Origin: UBA2329 sp964577215
Lineage (GTDB): Bacteria; Bacteroidota; Bacteroidia; Chitinophagales; Saprospiraceae
Direction of reading: 5' to 3'
Length of the DNA: 64,000 nucleotides
Assembly: GCA_964577215.1 (NCBI GenBank)
Contig: CAZNYK010000003.1
Location: forward strand, 1-64,000
Position numbers and translations under genes: made by a program. This document shows, piece after piece, positions 34,195 through 45,300 of this stretch. Under the pieces are notes generated by a model. It was not told the DNA's origin. It made no database searches and saw nothing but the letters and a program-made list of their open reading frames with translations. Numbering within the stretch: position 1 is the stretch's first letter; every line of letters starts with the position of its first letter.

Positions 34195-37100
34195 ATGAAT
34201 ACGTTCCCCCCACTGCCGGCAGGCAAGATTGCGCCCGTATGGGGCGTACTCCTTGCAGCGCTCATAACTCTCCTCTGGGGCTTTGTCCGGCCCTGGAACG
34301 ATCCGGATATGCCGCCGTCAACCCTGACGCAGGTCATGACGGACAACCTCGTTTGCCTGAGCAATGTGAACATCACGCTGGAAGCGAACTGCCAACGCGA
34401 AATCACGGCCAGTATGGTGCTGACCGGCAGCTTCGGCGACCTCACGGATGATGATTTCGAGATCGCGGTGTTGGACGGCGCCCCCTCCAACGGCCCTTTG
34501 ATTGATGGCTGCGGCGAGTTCAGCTACGAGATACGCCTGCGGCCGGGCGTGGAAGGCAGCAACTTTACGGAATGCTGGGGCACGGTGCGGCTGGAAGACA
34601 AGACCAATCCACAGGTGGTTTGCCCGCCCAATACGAACACAGCTACCCTTGCCCGGCAGGCGCAGTTTATAAACGGCGCCCTGAGCGCCACGGACCCTGT
34701 GTTCGCCCCCGCCGGGAACGATTGTCACACGGGAGGAGCCGCACCACCGGGTAACCCGACAACCCAACATTATGATCTGTATTCGTTCTTCGTGACTGCG
34801 CCCGCCATATATACCTTCCTGATGACAGATACCTTTGCCGGGGACGCTTCAGGCGCTTTGGCCCTGTACCAGGGGCCCTTTGTGCCGGGCAATCCCTGCG
34901 AGAACCTCATCTACAGCAGCGACAGCACCTTCACGCCCAATGTCGCTTTGAGTACGATGCCGTCGAACGGGCACACCCATGTCTTCGAACCATCCGTCCG
35001 CATAGCCTTAGCCTTGAAACCGGGCGTGAGCTATACCCTCTTGGTAAGTTCTGCATCAGAAATCACCGCACTCGGCGCCTACGGCATTGCCGTGTATAGC
35101 AGCGCGACCGGACGGCTGATCGGCCCGGGCCTGATTCCCCCGCAAGCGGTGACCTTGACTGCGCTTTTGCTCTGCGAGGACATCCACCAGGTTTTTCTCA
35201 ACGCACCGCAGTCATACTTCACCGACCGGCACGGCAACATCACCGGCATCAGCGCATCACTCAACCGCATCCTCGGCTACACCGGCTTCCCGGATGTGTC
35301 TGACAACTGCGGGCCGCTCAAAGTGACGGTATCGGACGCCGTGCAATTCAACGGCAATTGCGGCGATGCCATCATCACCCGCACTTTCCGGGTAACGGAC
35401 AAGCAAAACTCCGCTTGCGGAGGCGTCCCTAACGCATCGGAATGCACCCAGACCATCACCATCCGCAAGCCCGCCATACAAGATGTGACCTTACCACCGA
35501 TAGTGGCCTTCCTCGGTTGCCAGGACGCCTTCCCCACCTTACCCGGCGGCGATCCGAGTCCGGGCGCAACGGGCTTCCCCTTTGTGGCTGCAGCATTCGG
35601 GAATTACAACCTGAACCCAACCTGGTGCAACCTCGCCGCCCAGTACCTCGACGCTCCACGCGCGGAGGTGTGCCCGGGGTTTTACAAGTTCCTGCGCAGT
35701 TGGACGATACTCGACTGGTGCAACCCCGCCAACAGCCGCCTGCATAACCAACTCGTAGCTGTAGGCAACTACCTGGCGCCGAAAGTGACCTGCCCGGTGT
35801 TACCCGATCCCTGGGGAGCGCCGTTAAACGGGCTCATGTATTCCACTACACCGTATGATTGCACGGCATCCTTCGAGGCGCCTGTGCCTTTGGTGAACGC
35901 CCCCTGTGCGGGAGGGTGGAACATCCATACCGAGATCGTCACGGATGTGCAAGTGCCCCTTCTCGATTCAACGGGCCAACAAATTGGAACGACGCCCCAA
36001 ACCGCAATCCTGCGCACCATACTGCCGGGCGCGAGCCGTTTTGTCACCGGCATACCCATAGGCGAGCACCGCTTCCGCTACATCGTAACCGACGATTGCG
36101 GCAATTCCAGCGTGGAGGAATGCGCCTTCCAGGTGGTTGACATCAGCGAGCCGGGCGCCGTTTGCAACGACCAACTCCACATATCCCTCAATGGGCAAGG
36201 CACGGCCCGCTTGCTCGCCACCGAAGCAGACGAAGGCAGCAACGACAACTGCGGCCTGGCAAGCATCGCGGTGCGCCGCCGCATCGACACCCATCCCAAT
36301 TGCGCGCCGGCGGCAGCATCCTTCAGCGACTGGGGGAATTTCGTTGACTTCAACTGCTGCGACGCCGGGCGCAGCGCACGCGTGGAATTGCGCGTGACTG
36401 ACCTTCAAGGCAACGAGAACATCTGCTGGCTGGACATACCCGTAGAGGACAAGATACGCCCCTTCTGCCATGCCCCCCAAGACACGAGTGTGCACTGTAA
36501 CGAATTGCCTGCCGATTTCGACCCGACCAACCTCGCCCAACTGCGCGCCCTGTTCGGGCAACCCACCGCATCGGATAATTGCTATGCCGCGGCAGAGGAA
36601 ATAGCCCCGATCGTGAACCTGCACCCATGCGGCTGGGGCACCATCATCCGGCGCTTCCGCGCAGTGGACAACTCCGGCAACATCAGCGCAAATCTCTGCC
36701 AACAGATCATTGCCGTCAACGAAGTACACAATTACGAGATCATGTTTCCGCGAGATGCCGAGGCCAACTGCGGCATACCGCTCATCGATACCATACAGGT
36801 GTTCGAGATGGCCTGCGACCTGCTGGCCGTCAGCGTGCAGGACGAGGTGTTGCATGCTGCCGAAAGAGGCTGCTTTAAAATAATGCGCACGTACCGGGTG
36901 ATCAACTGGTGCGAGTACGACGGGCAATCGCCCCCGGTGGTGGTGAGCCGCGATGAGGACTGCGACGGCAACCCCGGCGACGAGCACGTCTGGGTGCTGG
37001 TGCGCCCCAACGGAGTGACCTACTACGACCGCGACAACGACGAGACCAACAGTATTCCTGCGGCCTTCAGCAAGCCTGCCGCCTGCGACGGCCTCACCAA

Positions 37101-39171
37101 CCCCGCCGGCTACTGGATGAATTCCGTTCAGAATCCGGCCATCGCTTCCCGGGGCTTCTGGGAATACACCCAACAGATCAAAGTATTTGACGACTTTTCG
37201 CCGAGCATTTTCTTCTCCGCCGTCCAGCCATTTTGCAGCTATGAAAACCCGGCGGCAGACGATCCCTTGTGCAGGAGCGCGGTAGTTTTCCCGTTCACCG
37301 TAGAGGAAAAATGCACCCCGAACGACGTATCCATCCGGGTATTCCTCGACCTGTTCAACGACGATGATTTTCTGCCGTTTGACTTCAACGTATTGCGCAA
37401 CCCGGACAGCACCATGACCGGTGACACCGACGTGTTCGCCATCAGCGGAAGGCATCCAAGCTACGCCATTGTCACCAACAACGGTCAAGGCCTGCCCATC
37501 GGGCAGCACAGGTTCGTCATAGATGCGGTGGACGGCTGCGGCAACACCCGGCGCGCAACGGCCATCATCGAAATAATTGACTGCTTGGAGCCGACGCCCA
37601 TTTGCCACAATGGCCTGACCGCAACGCTCATGCCCGCCGATACCGACAACGACGGCTTCACTGACGGGGGCATGGCAACGGTTTGGGCTTCGGACTTCAT
37701 CGCAAGCCCGGTCATGGACTGCACCATGCCGGTCACTTATTCTATTCGCCGCGCGGGGCAGTCACCCGACAGCACCCGCAGCTCCCTGCACTTTTCCTGC
37801 GCCGATTACAACCCTGCCGACGGCGCAACTGGCACCCTGCAAATCGTATATATCGACGCCTGGGACGGGGCGGGCAACCGCGGCTTCTGCGAAACCTACG
37901 TCCGCGTGCAGGATCAGTCCGGGGCCTGCACCGGCCCGGCTACGGCTGCCATCGCTGGCATCATCCAAACGGAGCAGCATCAACCCGTCGAGGGGGTACA
38001 GGTAGCCCTGAGCGGCCCGGTATCCGACCATACCGAGACGCAAGCTGCCGGCCTGTATTCGTTCGGCAGCCTGTTGAGTGGGGGCGATTTTACGATCACG
38101 CCTCTATTGGATCGAGATTACCTGAACGGCGTTACTACCTTTGATCTGGTGCTCATACAGCGTCACATCCTGGCAGTACAACTGTTGGACAGCCCCTACA
38201 AGATGATCGCGGCGGATGCCAACAACTCCAGGAGCATCACCACTGCCGACGTCATCCTGCTGCGCCGCCTTATTTTAGCCCTGGTCGATGAATTACCCGG
38301 CAATACCAGTTGGCGTTTCATACCGGCAAGTTATGTCTTCCCCTTACCTGCCAACCCCTGGTTCGAGCCATTCCCGGAGTTGATCAACCTCAACGACCTG
38401 ACGGGCGATCTCGCAGGGTTGGATTTCATCGGCGTCAAGACCGGCGATGTCAACGGAAGCGCAACAAACAGCCTGAATGCCGTAGAGGAACGCCACGTAC
38501 AGGGCGTCTTCGTCCTGGCGGCAGATGACCGGACATTCCACGCCGGCGACCGGGTGGAAGTTTCCTTCCGGGGCAAAGACATGGAGCGCTTATTGGGATT
38601 CCAACTGACGCTGGGCTTCGACCATGCCGCCTTAGCGATTGAAGGCATCGAGTACGGCACAGCCGGGGAAGGCAGCCTCGGCCTTCGCTTCACCCATCGG
38701 GGCTTGATCACGATGAGTTGGAATGAGCAAGGCACAGGCGTGCCGGCGAAGTCCGGTGAAGCATTCTTCACCCTGGTATTCCGGGCGCAGGCCGCTGGTC
38801 GCCTGAGCGAGGCGCTGAAGGTTAGCAACAACCCAACACGGGCCGAAGCCTATGACCTGGCCAACCGAACTTTAAGCGTAATCCTGGAGTTTGGCAACCA
38901 CGGCGGCACACAGGATTTCGACCTGTACCAGAACCAGCCGAACCCGTTCAATGCATCCGCTTTGATCGCTTTCCGCCTGCCCGAAGCGGGCGAAGCGACG
39001 CTTACCATTACGGATGTACAAGGCATGGTCATCTCGGTGATCAGAGGGTATTACGCTGCGGGGTTGCACCATGTGCCCATACGCGCCGATGCCTTGCCTG
39101 CCGGCGTGCTGCAATACACCCTCAGCAGCGGGGAGTTTACGGCCACGCGCCGGATGGTGGTCACGCGATAG
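34195..39171 (+). CDS. Giant secreted T9SS cargo protein with dockerin and cohesin-like domains
   Basis: 1658 residues from the ATG at 34195; an in-frame ATG at 34150 adds 15 residues without signal character. N-terminal membrane/signal segment about 12-32, then many Cys-rich HYR-like beta repeats (pattern V.CNDQ, SSVEECAFQVVD, DDCGN). About 1260-1300 is a CarboxypepD-like beta domain, about 1305-1365 a type I dockerin-like pair (NGVTTFDLVLIQRHIL; AADANNSRSITTADVILLRRLIL), about 1433-1566 a cohesin-like domain (VLAADDRTFHAGDRVEVSF), and 1578-1658 a type A sorting domain beginning YQNQPNPFN. It ends 4 bp before the convergent arsS stop. Confidence 0.9.
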   Translation: MNTFPPLPAGKIAPVWGVLLAALITLLWGFVRPWNDPDMPPSTLTQVMTDNLVCLSNVNITLEANCQREITASMVLTGSFGDLTDDDFEIAVLDGAPSNGPLIDGCGEFSYEIRLRPGVEGSNFTECWGTVRLEDKTNPQVVCPPNTNTATLARQAQFINGALSATDPVFAPAGNDCHTGGAAPPGNPTTQHYDLYSFFVTAPAIYTFLMTDTFAGDASGALALYQGPFVPGNPCENLIYSSDSTFTPNVALSTMPSNGHTHVFEPSVRIALALKPGVSYTLLVSSASEITALGAYGIAVYSSATGRLIGPGLIPPQAVTLTALLLCEDIHQVFLNAPQSYFTDRHGNITGISASLNRILGYTGFPDVSDNCGPLKVTVSDAVQFNGNCGDAIITRTFRVTDKQNSACGGVPNASECTQTITIRKPAIQDVTLPPIVAFLGCQDAFPTLPGGDPSPGATGFPFVAAAFGNYNLNPTWCNLAAQYLDAPRAEVCPGFYKFLRSWTILDWCNPANSRLHNQLVAVGNYLAPKVTCPVLPDPWGAPLNGLMYSTTPYDCTASFEAPVPLVNAPCAGGWNIHTEIVTDVQVPLLDSTGQQIGTTPQTAILRTILPGASRFVTGIPIGEHRFRYIVTDDCGNSSVEECAFQVVDISEPGAVCNDQLHISLNGQGTARLLATEADEGSNDNCGLASIAVRRRIDTHPNCAPAAASFSDWGNFVDFNCCDAGRSARVELRVTDLQGNENICWLDIPVEDKIRPFCHAPQDTSVHCNELPADFDPTNLAQLRALFGQPTASDNCYAAAEEIAPIVNLHPCGWGTIIRRFRAVDNSGNISANLCQQIIAVNEVHNYEIMFPRDAEANCGIPLIDTIQVFEMACDLLAVSVQDEVLHAAERGCFKIMRTYRVINWCEYDGQSPPVVVSRDEDCDGNPGDEHVWVLVRPNGVTYYDRDNDETNSIPAAFSKPAACDGLTNPAGYWMNSVQNPAIASRGFWEYTQQIKVFDDFSPSIFFSAVQPFCSYENPAADDPLCRSAVVFPFTVEEKCTPNDVSIRVFLDLFNDDDFLPFDFNVLRNPDSTMTGDTDVFAISGRHPSYAIVTNNGQGLPIGQHRFVIDAVDGCGNTRRATAIIEIIDCLEPTPICHNGLTATLMPADTDNDGFTDGGMATVWASDFIASPVMDCTMPVTYSIRRAGQSPDSTRSSLHFSCADYNPADGATGTLQIVYIDAWDGAGNRGFCETYVRVQDQSGACTGPATAAIAGIIQTEQHQPVEGVQVALSGPVSDHTETQAAGLYSFGSLLSGGDFTITPLLDRDYLNGVTTFDLVLIQRHILAVQLLDSPYKMIAADANNSRSITTADVILLRRLILALVDELPGNTSWRFIPASYVFPLPANPWFEPFPELINLNDLTGDLAGLDFIGVKTGDVNGSATNSLNAVEERHVQGVFVLAADDRTFHAGDRVEVSFRGKDMERLLGFQLTLGFDHAALAIEGIEYGTAGEGSLGLRFTHRGLITMSWNEQGTGVPAKSGEAFFTLVFRAQAAGRLSEALKVSNNPTRAEAYDLANRTLSVILEFGNHGGTQDFDLYQNQPNPFNASALIAFRLPEAGEATLTITDVQGMVISVIRGYYAAGLHHVPIRADALPAGVLQYTLSSGEFTATRRMVVTR

Positions 39172-39175
39172 CGCC

Positions 39176-40249
<1,074 letters not shown>

Positions 40250-40287
40250 AGATCAGAAAATTTCCCTACACGCTCATAATTAGCAAA

Positions 40288-40626
40288 TTACATAGCCACT
40301 TTCTTCACATGATTCATCATCTGCACCCCATATACCAAGGAGGTGCCGGCGCGAATGGCGGCTGCTACATGCACCGCCTCCATCATTTGCTCTTCGTCGG
40401 AGCCTTGCTTGAGGCATTCGTGCGAATAAGCGTCTATGCAATAGGGGCACTGTATGGCGTGCGCTACCGCCAGCGCGATGAGTGATTTTTCGCGGGCAGT
40501 GAGGGCGCCCTCTTGCATCACCTCGCCGTACCAGTCGAAGAACTTCTTGCCCATCGTCTCCTGGAATTCGGTGATTTTGCCAAATTGCTTGAGTTCGTCC
40601 TTGCTGAAATAAAATTCTTTCTCCAT
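40288..40626 (-). CDS. Arsenosugar biosynthesis-associated peroxidase-like protein
   Basis: 112 residues from the ATG at 40626 (MEKEFYFSKDEL). It belongs to the carboxymuconolactone decarboxylase/AhpD-like fold, with the redox-type motif CPYCIDAYSHEC (CxxC then His) near residues 60-71. Its place next to arsS and a TIGR04283-type glycosyltransferase supports the arsenosugar role. The reaction is unknown. 38 bp separate it from arsS. Confidence 0.9.
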   Translation of the reverse strand: MEKEFYFSKDELKQFGKITEFQETMGKKFFDWYGEVMQEGALTAREKSLIALAVAHAIQCPYCIDAYSHECLKQGSDEEQMMEAVHVAAAIRAGTSLVYGVQMMNHVKKVAM

Positions 40627-40677
40627 TGTATTACAGTGTGTTAAATTTACTCCATGCACGGCATGGCGGTGAGGCTG

Positions 40678-41370
40678 TCAGGGTTTAAGCAGGCGTTTAT
40701 ACATAGCCGCGAGGCGCTTGTCGGAATAACCAAAACGGAACAAAGCCAGGGTGATGAAGTTCACCACCTGCACCCGCAGGTAACTGTTTTTCTCATACTT
40801 GCGCGCCGACACTACAGCGTCGTGCGGTATGATATGGAAGGGCATCACGCGCTTGAGCCGCCACACGAAGTCGAAATCTTCCATAATGGCGAGCCGCTCG
40901 TCGAAGCCGCCCATATCCTGGAAAACCCGGCGGGTGACGAACAGCGTCTGATCTCCGCCGCCTGCGCCTATGCTGTCGCGCCGGGTGAGCCGGGCATTGA
41001 TGCGCAGCAGGCGCTTGGGCGAATCGAAGCGAAAGCTGAAACAGCCGGCTTGAATGCCTGCTTCTATTGCGCCCCGTATATCCGGGGCCCAGGTTTCCGG
41101 TGGCAGCACATCGGCATGCACGAAGTACAGCACACTGCCCTTTGCGGCGCGCGCGCCCATATTCATCTGCACGGCCCGGCCTTTGCGTGGGCTTTGCAGC
41201 ACGGTGGCCCCGGCCTCTTTCGCAAGGACAACAGTATCATCCCTGCTGCCTCCATCCACCACAATGATCTCCGTGCCGGTTGCCGGCGCCGTTTGCCGCA
41301 GCCAATGCACCAACCTGGCGATATGCTTCGCTTCGTCGAGCGCGGGTATGATGACGCTGATCGGGTGCAT
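40678..41370 (-). CDS. Arsenosugar biosynthesis glycosyltransferase (TIGR04283 type)
   Basis: 230 residues with a GT-A fold. It begins ISVIIPALDEAKHI, has the nucleotide-binding IIVVDGGSRDDTV, KGRAVQMNMGARAA, and the metal-binding-type FVHADVLPP, then MEDFDFVWRLKR. This is the GT2-like family always found with ArsS. It leads the arsenosugar set; no arsM-type arsenite methyltransferase is visible in the neighbourhood. Confidence 0.92.
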   Translation of the reverse strand: MHPISVIIPALDEAKHIARLVHWLRQTAPATGTEIIVVDGGSRDDTVVLAKEAGATVLQSPRKGRAVQMNMGARAAKGSVLYFVHADVLPPETWAPDIRGAIEAGIQAGCFSFRFDSPKRLLRINARLTRRDSIGAGGGDQTLFVTRRVFQDMGGFDERLAIMEDFDFVWRLKRVMPFHIIPHDAVVSARKYEKNSYLRVQVVNFITLALFRFGYSDKRLAAMYKRLLKP

Positions 41371-41544
41371 CCGGCTTCACTTGAAAACGGCGCAAGAAAA
41401 GCAATTTCCCCGAAAAACATTTCCACCTTGAGTACCAAAGCAAATCCGCATTCGAATTTTACGGCGGGCCAAAAATCGTAAAAAGAGGGGTATGACAAAG
41501 GGAAAGGAGGGGTAAAGAAGGGGAAGTGTCCTTGCGGCTACAGT

Positions 41545-41590
41545 TGCCAAGACCTTGCAAGGTTTTCAAAAACCTTGCAAGGTCTTGGCA
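41545..41590. repeat. Perfect 20-bp REP palindrome, left side of the RAYT gene
   Basis: Arms 41545-41564 (TGCCAAGACCTTGCAAGGTT) and 41571-41590 are perfectly complementary around the loop TTCAAA. Each arm contains its own palindrome ACCTTGCAAGGT. It ends one base before the stop codon of the RAYT gene. Confidence 0.95.
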
Positions 41591-41591
41591 G

Positions 41592-42260
41592 TCAATCATC
41601 CAGAAACTCCATCTCCGCCACCATGGCTGCATCGGGCACTCGCTCCTGGAAGCGCCGGAATGCCTGCGGGCTGTCGAACCAGTTTAGTACGGCCTCCCTC
41701 TCCAACCTGGTTTTCTTCTCCGACAAGAAGGTGTGGAAACTCGAGTATGGCCAGTCCAAGATGCTACTGCAAAAGCCGTGGTGTACGGCGTTGTAGTGGA
41801 CGTAGTGTATGGCCTTGTGCAGGTAGGCCTCCGTGTCAATGGGTTTGCGCTTGAGGTAGTGCAGGAAGAGGCCGCCCTTACGGCCATACCGCTTGTTGAT
41901 GGACTGGGCATAGCAAGCGAGGAAGTTCTTGAATTCCTGCATCACCACTTCGTGGAGGTCTATCTGGTCGGGGGTTTCCTGCAAGCGTTTCAGTTTTTCC
42001 GCGTACTTTTCATCACTGCTGTACTTACGCTTACAAAAACCGAGCAGCGCATCCCGTCCCCGCACCTTGAGGACGGTATGAAAATGGTTGGGCAACAGGC
42101 AGTAAGCGTAGGTGCCACACAACGGAGCCATGTATTCAGCATACTTCTCCAAAAAATAGCGGTAGTTATCCGCCTCCCGGTAGAGGTTGCTGTCGCCTAT
42201 GGCGTGGTTGTAAACGTGGTAGTAGGTGTCCGGTACAAAAGGTGCGTCATCTTGTTGCAT
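41592..42260 (-). CDS. REP-associated tyrosine transposase (RAYT, TnpA_REP / Y1 type)
   Basis: 222 residues from the ATG at 42260. The Y1 transposase features are YCLLPNHFHTVLKV with the HxH metal pair (about residues 58-71) and a helix with the candidate nucleophile Tyr in FKNFLACYAQSINKRYGRKGGLFL. RAYTs are single-copy relatives of IS200/IS605 transposases that act on REP palindromes. Both ends of this gene are bordered by perfect REP palindromes (41545-41590 and 42318-42358) sharing AACCTTGCAAGGTT. The coding frame looks intact, so it may be active. Confidence 0.93.
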   Translation of the reverse strand: MQQDDAPFVPDTYYHVYNHAIGDSNLYREADNYRYFLEKYAEYMAPLCGTYAYCLLPNHFHTVLKVRGRDALLGFCKRKYSSDEKYAEKLKRLQETPDQIDLHEVVMQEFKNFLACYAQSINKRYGRKGGLFLHYLKRKPIDTEAYLHKAIHYVHYNAVHHGFCSSILDWPYSSFHTFLSEKKTRLEREAVLNWFDSPQAFRRFQERVPDAAMVAEMEFLDD

Positions 42261-42317
42261 GACGGTGTTTTTTAGTGGTGAACGGGGTAAAGATATTAAA
42301 AAGCAGGGTTTGGTATT

Positions 42318-42358
42318 TATAAACCTTGCAAGGTTTTGAAAACCTTGCAAGGTTTATA
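42318..42358. repeat. Perfect 19-bp REP palindrome, right side of the RAYT gene
   Basis: Arms 42318-42336 (TATAAACCTTGCAAGGTTT) and 42340-42358 pair perfectly around TGA. It shares the AACCTTGCAAGGTT core with the left palindrome but has a different outer sequence. It lies between the RAYT start and the stop codon of the next minus-strand gene, only two bases from that stop. Confidence 0.95.
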
Positions 42359-42360
42359 AT

Positions 42361-45300
42361 TCAATACAACAACACCTTCCCGCTATACACGCCCCGCCCT
42401 TCGACTTCTACCCGGTAGAAGTACATGCCTTTGGGGAGAGCGGCGCTTTGAATTCGGAAAATACCGTTTTGAAAAACGCCCTGCGACACAGGCCGGCCGA
42501 GGCGGTCGTACAACATAAAAGCCGCAACGTCCGAAGTCCCCGGAGGCAGGCGGAAGTTGACCTCCCCCGCAGACGGGTTGGGAAACACCTCCAATTGCCC
42601 GAAACCCGGAGGCGCTGCCTGTATATCGCTGACAACCCGTATGAAGTCATTCCCGATGGTGTGAAACACTGTGTTGGTAATGACCGGCTCGTTGAAGTCG
42701 AAATAAATGGCCGCCGTATTTTCAATGACCGTACCGGCTGCAAGTGCGGGCAGTTGCTTTACGGAGAACTGGACAAACCCATGCGAGGCCGGCTCGTTGA
42801 CGTTGCTGTCGGGCAGCATAATGCCGTCAAAGGTGAAGCGCAACACTTCTCCGTCGAGTATCTCAAAAGCAAGCGGATGGCTTGCTGCGCCGGGCCGCAC
42901 ACTCGCTGGATCGAGCCAATGCGAAAGCGTATCGAGAATGACGACCGTAAATGCCGTATCCGTACCCGTATTCTGGAAGCGGATGAGGTACTTCAGGTCC
43001 GTATCGGGCCGGATGAAATGCTCCAGGCCGTAACCCGCCGGCGTGGCGTTTTTGTCATTGGGGTCAAAAGAGCCGATATTCTCCCGGCAATCTGTGGAGA
43101 TGAACGGATTGGGGTTTTCGGTGGGAAAGATATTCACCAAACCGGTCATGTTGATGCCGTTACAGCCTTCAATGGCTATGGCTACGCTGCCGGGATAGGG
43201 ATGCGCAGGGGCTTGTTCCGCTTCTATGCGCCAGGTTTGGCCTTCGGCGGGAATGGGCGCAAGTGGAAACTGCTGCCCGCTGTTGAGCTGGAATTCATCC
43301 TGCATGTACATGATCACGTCTTCCACCACGATGAAGTGGAGCGGTTCGGCCATATCGCCGGTACCGGTGTTTTTGATGAGGAGGTAAACCGAATCGCCCT
43401 CGCAGAAGCCTTCCACCTCTACGTTGGCGCCCGACCACTCGCTCAATTGCGGGCACAGGGTATCGGGCAAAATGCGCGCGGTAGAGCAGTGCGTTTGCCC
43501 CAATTCCGCATCGCAACTCAAGAGGAAGTCAATATTGAAGCTTCCGCATTCACCTGCCTGCAAATGGCCGATGGAAAAGCGGAACACGTTGTCGCCCAAA
43601 TTTGTAGCCGGGATGCCGCTGCCGGAAAACTCCATGAAAGGATCGAGCGACACCTCCACCTGCACATCCTCTATGGTTTGGCTGCTGTAATTGCAATAGC
43701 TGACGGTGTAGGTATTGGGGAAGCAACGGCGCAGAAGGGGTGCGGCAAGGTCCGCCACCATCAAGGGGCATTCCGCTTCGAGTTGCACCGGAATGTTTTG
43801 CACGCCCGGCATACCCTGCGGAATGTTTACCGTCCAGGTAGTGGGACAAGACTGCCCATAGTTGAAGGGCACATCAAGGCGAAGCTCCAATTCCGTGTCT
43901 TCCGGGCAGATGCCGAGTATCTCATACAAGCCGGTGGCATTGGAAAGGGCGGCATAGGTCCTGCCGGTGGATTGCCCGGTGGCGATTACCCGCCAGCCGG
44001 CCAAGCGGGGATCATCCGGGTCGGCGCTGCAATTGCCCAAAATATCCTGGAATATCTCCCCGGCCACCGACAGGGTGGTGCTGTCGTTGTAATTGTAGCG
44101 GATGATCTGGGTGTAGGACAAGAAGCCTGTGTTGGGGCCGATTACCTGGCCGGGTTCGCCGTTTTCAAGCAAATACAAAGAGTCCATGGGCGCCGAAATC
44201 GAATAAGCATCGCCGGGAAACCCGTCGCCGTTGCGGTCCAAGCGGGGCAATTCTGTCACCGGCGGGTCCTGCGGCATAATATCGAACCTGCACCAATCCA
44301 ATAACATCCAGGTGCGCCGGACCAAGTCGGTGATGGAATCGCAATTGAAATCAAATTCTTCGTCGTTATACCCCACGCCGATTTGCAAGCCGCCGGTTTG
44401 CGCGAGGGTTAGATTTTCAATAGTAGTATCTCCGGGGAGGTGGTCTTTGGGAATGTTGATCAAAAAATCGTTGCGTATGCGGATCATCTGCACGGCAGGC
44501 GCGGAAGCGTTGCCGGCTGCGTCCACTGCGGTAAAGGTGCGCTGGATGCCAAGCAGGGTGTTGCAAAGATTGTACGTTACAGAAGTAGTCTGCAATATGG
44601 TATCCAGGCCGCAGGCGTCCCAACCGGAAGCCTCCCCGAAATACGCATCCAGCATCGCGTAGTCGAAGGGCGTTATGCCCAAGGCCTCCCATTCTTCTTT
44701 GGAAATGGTCGTGTCGGCAGGGGCCGTGCAAACGGGCGGGGTCTGATCGGGGTCGCATTGGGCTTCCACAATGGTTACTTCCGTGGAGCACACATTGGTA
44801 TTACCGGCCTCGTCTGCTACCCACATCCATACGGCGGGGTAGGTACCAATGGCTGTGAAAGCGAGTGATGTGGCGGCCGGCATGGTAGCCGAGGGCATAG
44901 CGCCGGCTTCTATGGCAAAACCCAGGTTCCCGGCGGCCGTGCAGTTGTCTGTACTGCCTTCATTCAGTTGTTGGGCTTCGATGTAGGTCAGACCGGGGCC
45001 GTGCAAGCCGAGTTCTGCAGTTATGAATGCATCGCAAACGGCAATTGGCGGCTCCGTATCCCCGGCGCAATTACTCGAATTCACGGTGAGAGAAGCCCAG
45101 CAGGAAATGTCGGTTGTAGTGTTCGTCACTTGTACGATATGTGTGCCTGTGTGGCTCGCATTCAGCGTCAGGTGAGGGAGCGGCGCCGAGGGCGGGTTGA
45201 GTTGCATGCTGAAGTTCGAACAGTAGCCCGTTCCTTCCAGCACGTTGTCCGGGTTAAGTTCGGCAGTTGTGCCGGCGGGTATGTCCAGGGTTATTTGATC

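Noticed and set aside
35968..37608. A 546-codon open frame antisense to the giant cargo gene
   Set aside because: It is opposite a gene with clear domains and has no recognisable motif; long antisense frames are common in GC-rich coding DNA.
42448..44304. A 618-codon plus-strand open frame
   Set aside because: It lies inside the minus-strand T9SS cargo gene, which has a signal peptide and sorting domain; the plus frame has neither.
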